Shown: one piece after another, positions 1 to 9,889 of the stretch | Layout of the letters: every line of letters starts with the position of its first letter | Position numbering within the stretch: position 1 is the first letter of the stretch | From: Luminiphilus sp. | GTDB lineage: Bacteria; Pseudomonadota; Gammaproteobacteria; Pseudomonadales; Halieaceae | DNA length: 64,000 nt | Reading direction: 5' to 3' | Assembly: GCA_029242325.1 (NCBI GenBank) | Contig: JAQWUD010000022.1 | Location: 1-64,000, forward strand | Notes under the pieces: model-generated | Told to the model about the DNA's origin: nothing | The model's database searches: none | Seen by the model: the letters and a program-made list of their open reading frames with translations, nothing else | Position numbers and translations under genes: made by a program

Positions 1-231
1 CTGCGCCACGCAACCCGCGCGCATAGGCTCACCAATTTTTACCGGCGGCAGGTAGCTCTCCCGGTCCATGGTCCACCCCCGCTGGGTAGGATCAAAAGAG
101 AACATGAGGTTTCGGATCAATACTTCGCCCTCACCAGGCTCGGAAATATCACTTTCCACATATTTGAAATGCTCGGGACCGATCATGCCCACCGGGCGCT
201 CGTGCAACAGCCACTGTCGGTTCATTGTCAT
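1..231 (-). CDS. NADP-dependent oxidoreductase, MDR/zinc-independent (CurA/PTGR-like), N-terminal part, truncated by window edge
   Basis: Reverse strand reads MTMNRQWLLHERPVGMIGPEHFKYVESDISEPGEGEVLIRNLMFSFDPTQRGWTMDRESYLPPVKIGEPMRAGCVAQ, typical of the MDR N-terminus. Confidence 0.8.
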   Translation of the reverse strand, partial: MTMNRQWLLHERPVGMIGPEHFKYVESDISEPGEGEVLIRNLMFSFDPTQRGWTMDRESYLPPVKIGEPMRAGCVAQ

Positions 232-436
232 GCTGCTCTCCACATAGTCAGCGGTTAAAAGATGTTCAAGACCAATGTCCGTTGATACGGAGACAAGGCC
301 AAGATGGGTTACGGGGCGTAACCATACCCCAAGGGCAATGGTTTGTGGGGTGCCTCGCCCGATGCACAAGCGCCTTTCAGGGCGTATGCTTTGGGATATT
401 TGCTGGCGCAACTGTTAAGGCACTCCTCATCACTCA

Positions 437-1948
437 ATGAAGACGCTACCCATGCCCGTATACAACCCCGCTTTCGAACCCGCTGCAGCGACCCTTCGCA
501 CCACTGCTCTCGCGTTGTTGCTCACTATCACCGCACTTTTTACGGCACCCGTGATCGCTACCGATACCGACACCACCGACACTGCGGATATCGGCACACC
601 ACGACTCTTGGTGGCGCCCCATGCCCAAACCGTGACGGATACCGCTCAGTCACTGTGGAAATGGGCAGAGCTTGGCTATCTCGAGACTGAGTCCAGCGGG
701 CTCTTGCAGGAAACGCTGGCCGCGGCAGGCTTTCGCATCGACACAGGGGTAGGTGGCATCCCCACAGCCTTCACCGCCAGTTTTGGCAACGGCAAGCCCG
801 TCATCGGCATTATGGGTGAGTTTGACGCCCTGCCCGGCATCTCCCAAGCGGCCGTGCCCTACGCCGAATCACTCGAGGATAAGCCCAACGGCCACGCCTG
901 CGGTCACAACCTTTTTGGCGCGGGCTCACTGGGTGCTGCACTGGCAGTGAAAGACTGGCTCGAAGTATCCGGTCAGCCCGGTACGGTGCGTTTTTATGGC
1001 ACACCGGCCGAAGAAGGCGGCTCGGGCAAGGTCTATTTGGTGCGCGAAGGTGCCTTTGACGACGTTGATGTGGCACTCCACTGGCACCCGGGCGATGACA
1101 ACACTGCGAGCCCCTCAAGCACCCTTGCCAACAAGTCGGCCAAGTTCCGCTTTTCGGGGGTGTCCTCTCACGCCGCGGCCGGGCCAGAGCGCGGTCGCTC
1201 AGCACTCGATGCCGTTGAGGCGATGAATTTTATGGTTAACTTGCTGCGCGAACACGTGCCGGAAGAGACCCGCATCCACTACGTGATCACCGAGGGGGGT
1301 ATTGCGCCCAACGTTGTGCCCAACTTTGCCGAGAGCTTTTACTACGTGCGCCACCCTAACGCTGCGATGCTGGCAACGCTGTGGGATCGCGTCATTGCTA
1401 CCGCGGAGGCGGCAGCGCTGGGGACGGGCACCACACTGGAATACGAAGTCATACACGGTAACCACAGCGTGTTACCCAATGAAGTCCTGGCACAGCGGGC
1501 CTACGATCACCTACTTGCACTGGGCGGTCCACAATACGACGAGACCGACCACCTCTTTGCCCATGCGATTGCCAAGACGCTGCCCGGGGGCCGCTATGAG
1601 CCAGGGTCAGAGTCCATCATCGAGCCCTTCGCCGTGAAGCAAAGCAAAGGCTCCACGGATGTCGGTGACGTCAGCTGGAACGTGCCCACGGTGGGCCTGG
1701 GTACCGCGACTTTTGTGCCGGGTACTGGCCTGCACACCTGGCAGGCGGTGGCCACGGGTGGCACACCGCTGGCGCATAAGGGCACGTTGCTGGCCGCTGA
1801 GGTGCTCGCCGCAACGGCAATCGACTTGTTCAGCCAACCCGAGCTGGTGAGGGCCGCTACCGCAGAGTTCAATAAACGACGCGGGCCTGACTTTGTTTAT
1901 GCTCCGCTACTGGGCGATCGCGATCCGCCACTCGATTATCGGCGATAG
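437..1948 (+). CDS. M20 family amidohydrolase/peptidase (AbgB-like), signal peptide predicted
   Basis: 503 aa; GEFDALPG, NGHACGHNLFG and GTPAEEGGSGKV metal/catalytic motifs; hydrophobic N-terminus. Confidence 0.85.
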   Translation: MKTLPMPVYNPAFEPAAATLRTTALALLLTITALFTAPVIATDTDTTDTADIGTPRLLVAPHAQTVTDTAQSLWKWAELGYLETESSGLLQETLAAAGFRIDTGVGGIPTAFTASFGNGKPVIGIMGEFDALPGISQAAVPYAESLEDKPNGHACGHNLFGAGSLGAALAVKDWLEVSGQPGTVRFYGTPAEEGGSGKVYLVREGAFDDVDVALHWHPGDDNTASPSSTLANKSAKFRFSGVSSHAAAGPERGRSALDAVEAMNFMVNLLREHVPEETRIHYVITEGGIAPNVVPNFAESFYYVRHPNAAMLATLWDRVIATAEAAALGTGTTLEYEVIHGNHSVLPNEVLAQRAYDHLLALGGPQYDETDHLFAHAIAKTLPGGRYEPGSESIIEPFAVKQSKGSTDVGDVSWNVPTVGLGTATFVPGTGLHTWQAVATGGTPLAHKGTLLAAEVLAATAIDLFSQPELVRAATAEFNKRRGPDFVYAPLLGDRDPPLDYRR

Positions 1949-1995
1949 TCACACTCACCAGACAACATGCAAAAACATATGAAGAGGCCAGTTGT

Positions 1996-2455
1996 ATGAA
2001 CTCGTTGATCAAGCTGGCACTGGGCTGTGCGGCGCAGTGTTCACCATTCTGAGTGCGCGGGCCGAGGACACCGGCAATATCGACATGACCTGCGATAGTG
2101 AACAGCCCGTCATTATGTTGGTGGCGGGCTGCGCGCTGAACGCATGCGCGACTATGCCATTGCGCTCGGCAGCTCGGATCTCTACCCCAATGCCCAGGGC
2201 TATTACTTGAATAGCCCTCGACCGCTTCGGGTACTCGAAGGGGAGCCCGATGCCAACGATGTGGCGTTGATGGTGCGCTTCCCGTCCGAGTGCACAGCGG
2301 TGACCTTCTGGTACGACGACTTCTACCAACGCGAGATCAAACCCATGCGCTTGAACCCCTCGGCTGGCGACTATGTGGTGACACTGTATAACGAGGCTGA
2401 TTTACCCGCCTACATGGCAGGCAAAATCGGCGATAACGCCTACCTGAAAGACTAG
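1996..2455 (+). pseudogene. Secreted DUF1330-like small protein split over three reading frames
   Basis: Frame 1 MNSLIKLALGCA, frame 3 AVFTILSARAEDTGNIDMTCDSEQPVIMLVAG and frame 2 LRAERMRDYAIALGSSDLYPNAQGYYLNSPRPLRVLEGEP...AYLKD join into one signal-peptide protein. Confidence 0.65.
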
Positions 2456-2497
2456 CCTCGCACCTCCCGGCATACCTGCTCTACCGAGGTACCCATA

Positions 2498-2815
2498 TCA
2501 GCAACCACCGGGAGGCAGCACTTCCCACTCGGGGGCCTCAAACTCACCGATAAAATGAATCTCTACAAAGGGTGCCTGCGACTGAATAATCTCCTGCACC
2601 CGCTCAGGCAATAGCGCTGCCAAGGCATCTCGGGCGGCCTTGTTCTCCCAAGTGGCAATGGCCAGCGCGGTGCGTTCATCGCCAATCTTTCGGTGTAGCC
2701 GGGTACCCTGTGCACTCGGCGCTTGCTGAATCAGCTCACTCGCCCGCACCCAGGCCTCAGCGTATTGCTCAATCGTGTAGCCGGGCTTGGCCGTCACTTC
2801 AAAGACATAGTGCAT
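2498..2815 (-). CDS. Small dimeric alpha/beta-barrel-like protein (antibiotic-monooxygenase-like fold), hypothetical
   Basis: MHYVFEVTAKPGYTIEQYAEAWVRASELIQQAPSAQGTRLHRKIGDERTALAIATWENKAARDAL; start trimmed from 2869 to the internal ATG. Confidence 0.55.
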   Translation of the reverse strand: MHYVFEVTAKPGYTIEQYAEAWVRASELIQQAPSAQGTRLHRKIGDERTALAIATWENKAARDALAALLPERVQEIIQSQAPFVEIHFIGEFEAPEWEVLPPGGC

Positions 2816-2867
2816 GAGCGCCTCCCGCTGCGTGAATGACGATAGTACGCGCGATAGCCTCAGACAC

Positions 2868-2891
2868 AAAAAATCCCGCTAGTGCGGGGTT
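2868..2891 (-). terminator. Intrinsic terminator downstream of the giant surface-protein gene
   Basis: On the minus strand: AACCCCGC-ACTA-GCGGGATTTTTT, stem followed by a T6 tract. Confidence 0.75.
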
Positions 2892-3032
2892 CCTGCGCCG
2901 AAGCGCTTGGGATCCTCTTATCGCCAGATCAGGCAATCGACTCACGGGGCCATCGCGCTGACACGGACAAGGAGGCTGACGTGAGACCTTCCCGCCAACA
3001 CCTCAGCCACCTAACTGCCAGCCACCTCAGCG

Positions 3033-6000
3033 TCAGCCTGCGGCCCGCAGTCGGCGGTAACCCAGACATCCCACAGCCAGCGCCAACAGGCCCAGTATCC
3101 ACAGCGGCAAGGCAGGTATGTCGATCACCCTCCCAGATGGCGCAGCCGGTGGTACTGCCAGCGCCACGGGGTCTCTCAGGGTGCCCGGGGCCTTGTCCTG
3201 ATCGAGCTCACCATCATCGGTAATGCTGTAGGTCACGGTCTCCCCTGAGATCACGACGCCTGCCACAATGCTCCACTCCCCCGCGTCGGATATTTTGTAC
3301 AACGCCGAGTCGCCATCGATCGGTTGCCCTACGTCAATGGTCACCGACAGGGTCTCTGGATAGGTGGTGTTGGGATTGCGATCGCAGTCGATCACGGTGA
3401 AGCCAACGGTATTGGCAAAGCTCAACGTGACCCCTGCGGGTGGTGTGGGCGCTGCCTGCACCGTCGGTTGACCCGAGAGCTTGCAGCTGGAGTCTGGGTT
3501 CTCAGGCGCAATGGTCACCTCCTCCGGGAAGGTGCGCACCATGCTGGCCTCACCGGTTGCACCGCTGCTACTCAGGCTAGCGCTCAGAGGCCCAGCATCT
3601 TCAACCCGAAGGGTGAACTGCGTCACATCCGAGCCCTGTGCAGCCACAGAATCAGTCGACCAGCTCAGTGTGCGATTCGCACTGTTCCAGGTCGCGCCTG
3701 CGGCACCAACGGGCGCCAGACCCGAGGCGAGGGTCACCACATTGTCCACTCGGCCTGATGCGGCATCTCCCACGTTGGCGGGCCCCGCCTTTAAGGTGAC
3801 CTGATCGCCGGCCATGGCCTCGGCAACGCTGAACTGCACGCCGGCCTGAATAATGGCCGCGGCGGGTACCATCACCCGGACCGAAGCGCTGGCACTCTGG
3901 GTCTTGCCGCTTGCCGCACTCAACCCAGCCAGAAGCACTCCGGTGTCAGCTGCCGCCGGCGCAGTGAGCGTGGGGCTCAGTGTCACCGACGTACCCGATG
4001 CCAGATCCAGGGTCCAACTGATCTGCTGGCCGCTCGCTGTGCCGCCATCGGCGCCGCTGACGCTGAAGCCGCTGGGCACGGTGAGATTCACGGCAGTGCC
4101 ATTGGCAGCTAGGTTACCGGTATTACTCGCCACGATCGTGGCGGTGAATGCGTCACCGGTATCGACTGACGCCGGCGCCGTTATTGTCAGCGCAAGCTCC
4201 TCACGTACACCGATTGTAGTCTGTGCCTCGGCGCTGGCGCTGGAATTTGCATCAGCGAGGCGTGAGGTGTGCAGCATGGTGCTGTTAGCAGCGCCGTTTG
4301 CCCTCAAGGTAACCACCTTCGTACCGGCAGAATCGGCGGCGAGGCTGCCGAGATCCCAGCTGTAGGACCCGCCCGAGAACGTTGCACCGGCGCCATCCAC
4401 CAGCGTGGCGTTTTCGGGCAGTACATAACGCAAGGTCGCGTTCGTCGCTGCAGTACCCGTGTTTTGATAGGTGAGCGTCACCGCACCTTCGGCGCCGTCT
4501 TGTAGTACCGCGGGCGCAGTGATTGTGAGCCCGACCTCAGGTTTGGCGGCAACAGTTACGCTGGCGCTGCTGCTGTCGGACGACCCCGTGGCCGAGCGCA
4601 CGCTGGCCAGATTGGTCAACGTGGTGTCATCGGCAAGCGACGGGATGGTCATGTCATAGGCCAGCGTGATATCGGTGTTGGCAGGGAGGTCGATACCCGA
4701 CCAGGTCAGGGTGCCCGCCTCGGCATCGGCCGCAAAGCCGCCCCGCTGCGCCCCGGCAAGACACTGGCTGCCGCAGGCGACGATGACACCCGGCAAGTGA
4801 TCCACGATCGTAAGATCCTGCTGAGCGACCGGGCTATCATTCACCACCGTGAGGGTATAGCGAAGCTGCTCACCGATCGTCACATAGGTCGGTGCAACAC
4901 CGTCATCGGTGGCGGCGCGCTTGTCGATCGACAGCACCGCCCCAAGGAGTTGCGTGCTCTTGGTTTGAGATGCGGGCCGTGACTCGGCGCTATTCAGGCT
5001 CACACGATGCGAGAGGGTTGCACCGACCGCGGTCACATCCGAGCTCAGCGTGTAGCTCACGCTGCGGTCGCTCCCTGCCGCCAGCTCCCCGATAGGCCAG
5101 GTAATCGTTGCCCCAGCACCACACGGTGCGGCACTGCACTGGCCATCACCGAGTGCCGTGGCCGTGGCATGCACAGGCACTGTTGACGTCAACGTCACGT
5201 CGTTCGCTGCAGCGCTACCGGCATTGCGGAACGTCACTCCAACCGCCACATCTTGGCCCGCTACCACGCGTTCAGGCGCGCTAATCTCAGGTGCACTCAG
5301 AGCCGGCGTAGCCGCTTCACCCACACTGACCGTGGAGACACCCACAGGTCCCGAGCGCTCGGCAACCAGATCAATAACGTCGGCGGGGTCGGCCGCCACC
5401 TGACGTTCTTTCAGGGCAGCGAGCTTGGCATCTATTGCCCCAGGCGCGCCCCGCGTCGCGGAACCATCACTAATATAGGACACCGAATACACCTGACCGG
5501 GAGCACCCGCATTTACCTTCACCTTCACCGACTTACTGCCTTCAGCACCTGCCGGCAGACTGCCTACGTTCCAGCTCAGCCGACGGCCAGTTTCCTCACT
5601 TTTCACACAACCGGCACAATCGATCAGGGTTACGTCATCGGCGAGTTGCTGTTGCAGTGTCGTGCTACCCGCCGACTCCGTGCCGGTGTTGGTGTAGCCC
5701 ACGGTGTAATTAAACTCGTCCCCTCTACGCGTGCTGTCGGGATTATCGATCCAGGACGCCAGATTGGCGGCACCCGCTACCACGCGCACCGACACCGGCG
5801 CGGCGTGGACCACGCTATCTGCCGCGCTTATGGTTACCGCGTTAACAAGGTCCGATCCTGGAGTGGCGTTGCCGTTGACTTCCAGTTCCAGCAGCACCTT
5901 GCCAGACTCACCTGCGTTCAATGTATCGCTGGACCAACTCACCTGCCCGCCGTCTGTGGCGCCACCGGGCGCCGCGGTGACGCGAGTATCTGCGGGGATC

Positions 6001-9000
6001 TCGGCAATCAGCGCGACATTAGCAACAGGTACATCATCGCGATTCCTATAGCTGATCTCATAGACCAGCTTCTGTCCGGGTGCCACAGTGGCGCGATCGA
6101 CACGCTGGTTCACCACCAACATGGGCTCATCCGGCGGTGTAATACGGACCTCTTTAACCTTTGATTGCGGCGTAAGTGAGCTCCCCTCCGTATCGGTACC
6201 CGTTAAGGCCCCCATCACGGAGATATTCGTCTCGGTCGGCGCTTCATCAACAACCAGAGATAGGAGCGCCGTGTCAGCCTCACCCGACTCTAGGGTATCG
6301 ATATCCAGTGTAAGCTCACCGGTATAACCCTTTACACACACTTGCCCATCCTCGCCAGTGCAGCTGGCATACTCGGGCCAGGAGTCCAACGTGGTCGCCT
6401 CCGGGACCGCCATGCTCAGGACGACGTTGCCGGCGGCGTCGTTTCCGATATTCTGAAAGCCAAAATCGAGGTCAAGCAGACCCCCGGGCGCCACCTGATC
6501 GGCGGGATCCAACTTCAGTTGCAGGTCCAGCGCTGCGGTACCGGTGACCATGAGCGACTCGATTGCGGTGTCGGAAATCTCATTGTCGTTTACCTCGGTA
6601 CGGGCCGTGGCCTCAAGCACCAGCGCCCCGCCAGTACTGGGCGCCCCTAACGTAGCGGTCAGGTGGATCTGGCCATTGACCGGCGGCCCTGCCACATCCC
6701 AGGTAATAACGCCATCGGACTCCGTGCCGGTACCCAGAGCGCTGATAAAGCTCGCAACTTCTGGCACGGTCAACGTGACGGTGGTTTGCCCGGCGTCGGC
6801 AGAACCTGTGTTGCTAACCTCGATAATCACGGTGAACCCCTCACCGGTCCCTACGACGGCCTCCGGAAAGGTTCTCAACGTTGTTTTCAAAACCGGCACG
6901 GGCTGCGCCGTGATCTCGGTGCGCACCGTGGCAAAGCGATCCGAGGTCTCTGCCGCATTGGAGCTAGCAGCGTTCAACATTGCCTTGATGTGGCTCCCCG
7001 CCTCAGCGGTGTCGTCAATGCGGATGCTCACCGTGTCAGTGCGCGCTCCTCCGGGCTCGAGGTTATTACCGTTGGTCCAGTTACAAACCGTGCCCTTGCA
7101 CACGCCGGCATCATCCTCAAAAGTAAAGGTGGGTGCAGCCTCAGCAGCACCGGCTTCCGGCACCAGCGTTAAGCTAAGCACGGCATCCTGGGTGCGCGAG
7201 AGGCCGGCGTTACGCACGGTAACCTCATAGGTAATGACCTCACCCGCCATGACCTGCTCATTGCCCTCGAGCCCCACCATCAGGATGGCCTCGCTGGTCA
7301 ACTCGGTTTCGGCCACGTCGTTCACGTATTCCACGCCGCCTGCCGAGAGTGTGGCATTGGCCTCGAGGATTCGCGCATTGCCCTCGCCATCGAGGGGCAG
7401 AATGTCGGGGCTTACCTTAACGGTCACGCTCACCGCACCACCACCACCATCGTCGGAGCTTCCCGCCGGCACTTCGACGTTACTCCATGTGATGGTGCGT
7501 CCCGATTGCGTGCCGTCTGCGCTGATGCCGTCCGTTTTGACCGTGACATCGTCGGGCAGGGCCAATGTTAGCGTGCCGGTAAAGCTCTCGGACGACTCGT
7601 TATAATACTTGATCCGGTAGGTGAGTTCTTCGCCCGCTATCACTGAAGACGGCGCATCAATCGACAGCATCACCGCACAGCTCACGCCGTCTGATAGCGG
7701 GTCCCAGTTACCCGGCCGGCCGCGGTTATCAAAACCAAGCCCACACCACGCATCAGCCCGGGTGTCGAAGTAAGCGTTTTTGCCACTACCCACCGAATCG
7801 ACGTCCCAACCCGAGAGATCCTGATTAAATGATTTCGCATCTCGAAACATCCAGCTCATGTCTTTAACGCCGGATGTGGTCCACTCGCTCAGATCCTGAT
7901 TAAAGCCGGTGGCGTTATAAAACATTTGTTTCATAGTGGTGACGCTGCTGGTGTTCCAGCCACCAATGTCAGCATTGAAAGTGGCGGCATCGGAGAACAT
8001 ATACGACATCTCCGTGACGCTCGAAGTATCCCAAGCGGTGTAGGTAACGCCATCGCGGGTAACTGATTTTGTCGAGATATCCTGGTTGAAGGCTCTCGCG
8101 TAGGAGAACATGTCGCTCATGCTGAGCACAGCAGAAGTGTTCCACTCGCCGATATCCTGATTGAATTTGGCGGCCCCGAAGAACATCTGCACCATCTGCT
8201 GAACAGCCGCGGTATCCCAGGCCCCGATCGAACCGTTGAAGGCCGAGGCATTCGTGAACATCCAGCTCATATCAAAGACGCCGGATGTATCCCATTCACC
8301 AATGTTCTGGTTGAAGGCGCTCGCGCCTCTGAAGGTGAGGGCCATGCTGGTAACCTTTGACGTATCCCAACCCCCAACCGACTCGTTAAAGGCGCTATCC
8401 GCAAACATGCCACTCATCGTGGTCAAGTTACTGGTGTCGAGCCCTACCAGCCCTAAACCGCCCTGCCCCGACATCTTTTTGAACGCCAAGGCACCACTGG
8501 CCAGTTGATTCGCGCAGCGAACCGCCTCAGTTGCGCCAGCCGGGCCGCAGCCTCCGCCGCTGCGCGAACCGATCTGTGTGACTGACTTTAACCACTTCAA
8601 ATCGTGCTTCTTGGCGCTGTTATCCCAGTCATAGATGGCGCGGAGTGTGTTGTCTTTATGGGCGCAGAACAGACCTTTTCCATTATTGTCAGGTGTCGGG
8701 AGGTGACTTTTTTCCTCATTACAGACATCCGTGCCGTCGGTGGTAAGGATGTGGAAGTCGGCGTACTCGTATTCCTTCTCATCCACCGTGCACGACCAGC
8801 CGTCGGTGGTCGCTGCCGCTTCCCAGTCGGTGATGCCCTCACAAGCGGGCGGAGGCTCAAGGTTCCACTCTCCGTCACCGTCCCATTGCCCCAATACAAT
8901 TTGCGTGCCGCTTTGCGTCGTAAGAACTAGGTCCCACTCAGGCGCGCCCAAGTTGGTTGGGAGCTTAAAGTTCATCAGGCGCTCCGTATCGCACTCCCTG

Positions 9001-9599
9001 TAGGAGTTTTGGCCTTGCCTAGACTCCGTGCTGATTTGCCATCTGAGACCGTTGACGTCCTGGCACAACGCGATCGCCTCTGGCGTGTTTTTAAATTTGA
9101 TTTTGACGGTATGATCCCAAGGGCCACCGTCTCTTTGCCCAACACCGACGGTGCAGGCGAGGGCGTCCGATTCACGCCCGTAGGTGGGTGTCATCACACC
9201 CGTGGTCACGTCTGGGTGGCCATCGACGATATCCGTTCCAGAAGGTGGAGAATCGCATCTATTACCCGGCCGCATGTAGTAAAGGCCAGTAAGCGCCGCT
9301 GTAGAACTGCCCGGAGGATTACCCCGCCAGCGGGCTAAATACTCAATGACATCCGCGGCAGAGTCTCCGCTCAGCGGGGGGGTTGCCTGTGCTAACGCCG
9401 CACTTACCCAGAGAGTGGCCACTACGGATAGTAGAGTTGCCAAACATGTCTTACTCGCACTGCTCGAATGGTGTTGGTGGTTCCTCGGATCAACAACCTG
9501 CGCGGGCGCCGCGATACGCGCCAAGCCAGCCGCCAGAAAACTCATGACCGCGCCGAACCCCCTACTGCCACTACTTACTATTAGTGATGCACGTCGCAT
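3033..9599 (-). CDS. Giant repeat surface protein: BspA/DUF285-type repeats, about 11 DUF11-like repeats, choice-of-anchor-U-like region, IPTL-like C-terminal sorting signal
   Basis: 2188 aa; repeats such as MFxxAxxFNQDIGEWDTSxVxxM; repeated 'v..G..ltY.i.y.N.g' modules; C-terminus IDIPALPLWILGLLALAVGCLGYRRLRAAG. Confidence 0.85.
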   Translation of the reverse strand: MRRASLIVSSGSRGFGAVMSFLAAGLARIAAPAQVVDPRNHQHHSSSASKTCLATLLSVVATLWVSAALAQATPPLSGDSAADVIEYLARWRGNPPGSSTAALTGLYYMRPGNRCDSPPSGTDIVDGHPDVTTGVMTPTYGRESDALACTVGVGQRDGGPWDHTVKIKFKNTPEAIALCQDVNGLRWQISTESRQGQNSYRECDTERLMNFKLPTNLGAPEWDLVLTTQSGTQIVLGQWDGDGEWNLEPPPACEGITDWEAAATTDGWSCTVDEKEYEYADFHILTTDGTDVCNEEKSHLPTPDNNGKGLFCAHKDNTLRAIYDWDNSAKKHDLKWLKSVTQIGSRSGGGCGPAGATEAVRCANQLASGALAFKKMSGQGGLGLVGLDTSNLTTMSGMFADSAFNESVGGWDTSKVTSMALTFRGASAFNQNIGEWDTSGVFDMSWMFTNASAFNGSIGAWDTAAVQQMVQMFFGAAKFNQDIGEWNTSAVLSMSDMFSYARAFNQDISTKSVTRDGVTYTAWDTSSVTEMSYMFSDAATFNADIGGWNTSSVTTMKQMFYNATGFNQDLSEWTTSGVKDMSWMFRDAKSFNQDLSGWDVDSVGSGKNAYFDTRADAWCGLGFDNRGRPGNWDPLSDGVSCAVMLSIDAPSSVIAGEELTYRIKYYNESSESFTGTLTLALPDDVTVKTDGISADGTQSGRTITWSNVEVPAGSSDDGGGGAVSVTVKVSPDILPLDGEGNARILEANATLSAGGVEYVNDVAETELTSEAILMVGLEGNEQVMAGEVITYEVTVRNAGLSRTQDAVLSLTLVPEAGAAEAAPTFTFEDDAGVCKGTVCNWTNGNNLEPGGARTDTVSIRIDDTAEAGSHIKAMLNAASSNAAETSDRFATVRTEITAQPVPVLKTTLRTFPEAVVGTGEGFTVIIEVSNTGSADAGQTTVTLTVPEVASFISALGTGTESDGVITWDVAGPPVNGQIHLTATLGAPSTGGALVLEATARTEVNDNEISDTAIESLMVTGTAALDLQLKLDPADQVAPGGLLDLDFGFQNIGNDAAGNVVLSMAVPEATTLDSWPEYASCTGEDGQVCVKGYTGELTLDIDTLESGEADTALLSLVVDEAPTETNISVMGALTGTDTEGSSLTPQSKVKEVRITPPDEPMLVVNQRVDRATVAPGQKLVYEISYRNRDDVPVANVALIAEIPADTRVTAAPGGATDGGQVSWSSDTLNAGESGKVLLELEVNGNATPGSDLVNAVTISAADSVVHAAPVSVRVVAGAANLASWIDNPDSTRRGDEFNYTVGYTNTGTESAGSTTLQQQLADDVTLIDCAGCVKSEETGRRLSWNVGSLPAGAEGSKSVKVKVNAGAPGQVYSVSYISDGSATRGAPGAIDAKLAALKERQVAADPADVIDLVAERSGPVGVSTVSVGEAATPALSAPEISAPERVVAGQDVAVGVTFRNAGSAAANDVTLTSTVPVHATATALGDGQCSAAPCGAGATITWPIGELAAGSDRSVSYTLSSDVTAVGATLSHRVSLNSAESRPASQTKSTQLLGAVLSIDKRAATDDGVAPTYVTIGEQLRYTLTVVNDSPVAQQDLTIVDHLPGVIVACGSQCLAGAQRGGFAADAEAGTLTWSGIDLPANTDITLAYDMTIPSLADDTTLTNLASVRSATGSSDSSSASVTVAAKPEVGLTITAPAVLQDGAEGAVTLTYQNTGTAATNATLRYVLPENATLVDGAGATFSGGSYSWDLGSLAADSAGTKVVTLRANGAANSTMLHTSRLADANSSASAEAQTTIGVREELALTITAPASVDTGDAFTATIVASNTGNLAANGTAVNLTVPSGFSVSGADGGTASGQQISWTLDLASGTSVTLSPTLTAPAAADTGVLLAGLSAASGKTQSASASVRVMVPAAAIIQAGVQFSVAEAMAGDQVTLKAGPANVGDAASGRVDNVVTLASGLAPVGAAGATWNSANRTLSWSTDSVAAQGSDVTQFTLRVEDAGPLSASLSSSGATGEASMVRTFPEEVTIAPENPDSSCKLSGQPTVQAAPTPPAGVTLSFANTVGFTVIDCDRNPNTTYPETLSVTIDVGQPIDGDSALYKISDAGEWSIVAGVVISGETVTYSITDDGELDQDKAPGTLRDPVALAVPPAAPSGRVIDIPALPLWILGLLALAVGCLGYRRLRAAG

Positions 9600-9772
9600 G
9601 GGGATTCCTTCGATGGATTAATTTTAGATGTCGTAAAAAACCAGGCGAGACTGTGCGCCGCAACCAGCGCGCCGCACCGATTCAGCCCCTGAAGGGGGAT
9701 ATCACAGGTGTAAAGTCCGTCCATGGAGTAACAACTTACCCGCTTTCGGCGACAAAATTAGCGGAGGAAACC

Positions 9773-9868
9773 ATGACTTATGCCCTTTTTAGGCTGACTG
9801 TCACCTTTTGCACGTTTTTAGTGGCTGGCCCTGCGCTGCCCACAGAAAACGGTGCAGGTGATCACTGA
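9773..9868 (+). CDS. 31-aa signal-peptide-like small ORF or gene remnant
   Basis: GGAGG ribosome-binding site followed by ATG; MTYALFRLTVTFCTFLVAGPALPTENGAGDH*. Confidence 0.3.
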   Translation: MTYALFRLTVTFCTFLVAGPALPTENGAGDH

Positions 9869-9889
9869 GAACAGGTCTACGGCTCTGAG

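Noticed and set aside
2467-2517. CTCCCGG...CCGGGAG long-spaced inverted repeat
   Set aside because: Arms separated by about 35 nt, with the second arm inside a coding region; likely chance in GC-rich DNA.
5253-6164. 303-aa plus-strand ORF and many other plus-strand ORFs between 3324 and 9338
   Set aside because: Antisense to the giant repeat protein. Translations look like shadow ORFs of GC-rich coding sequence, with no domain or ribosome-binding site support.
9600-9770. Considered a c-di-GMP (GEMM) or other known riboswitch upstream of the giant surface-protein gene
   Set aside because: Consensus core motifs could not be found on either strand.
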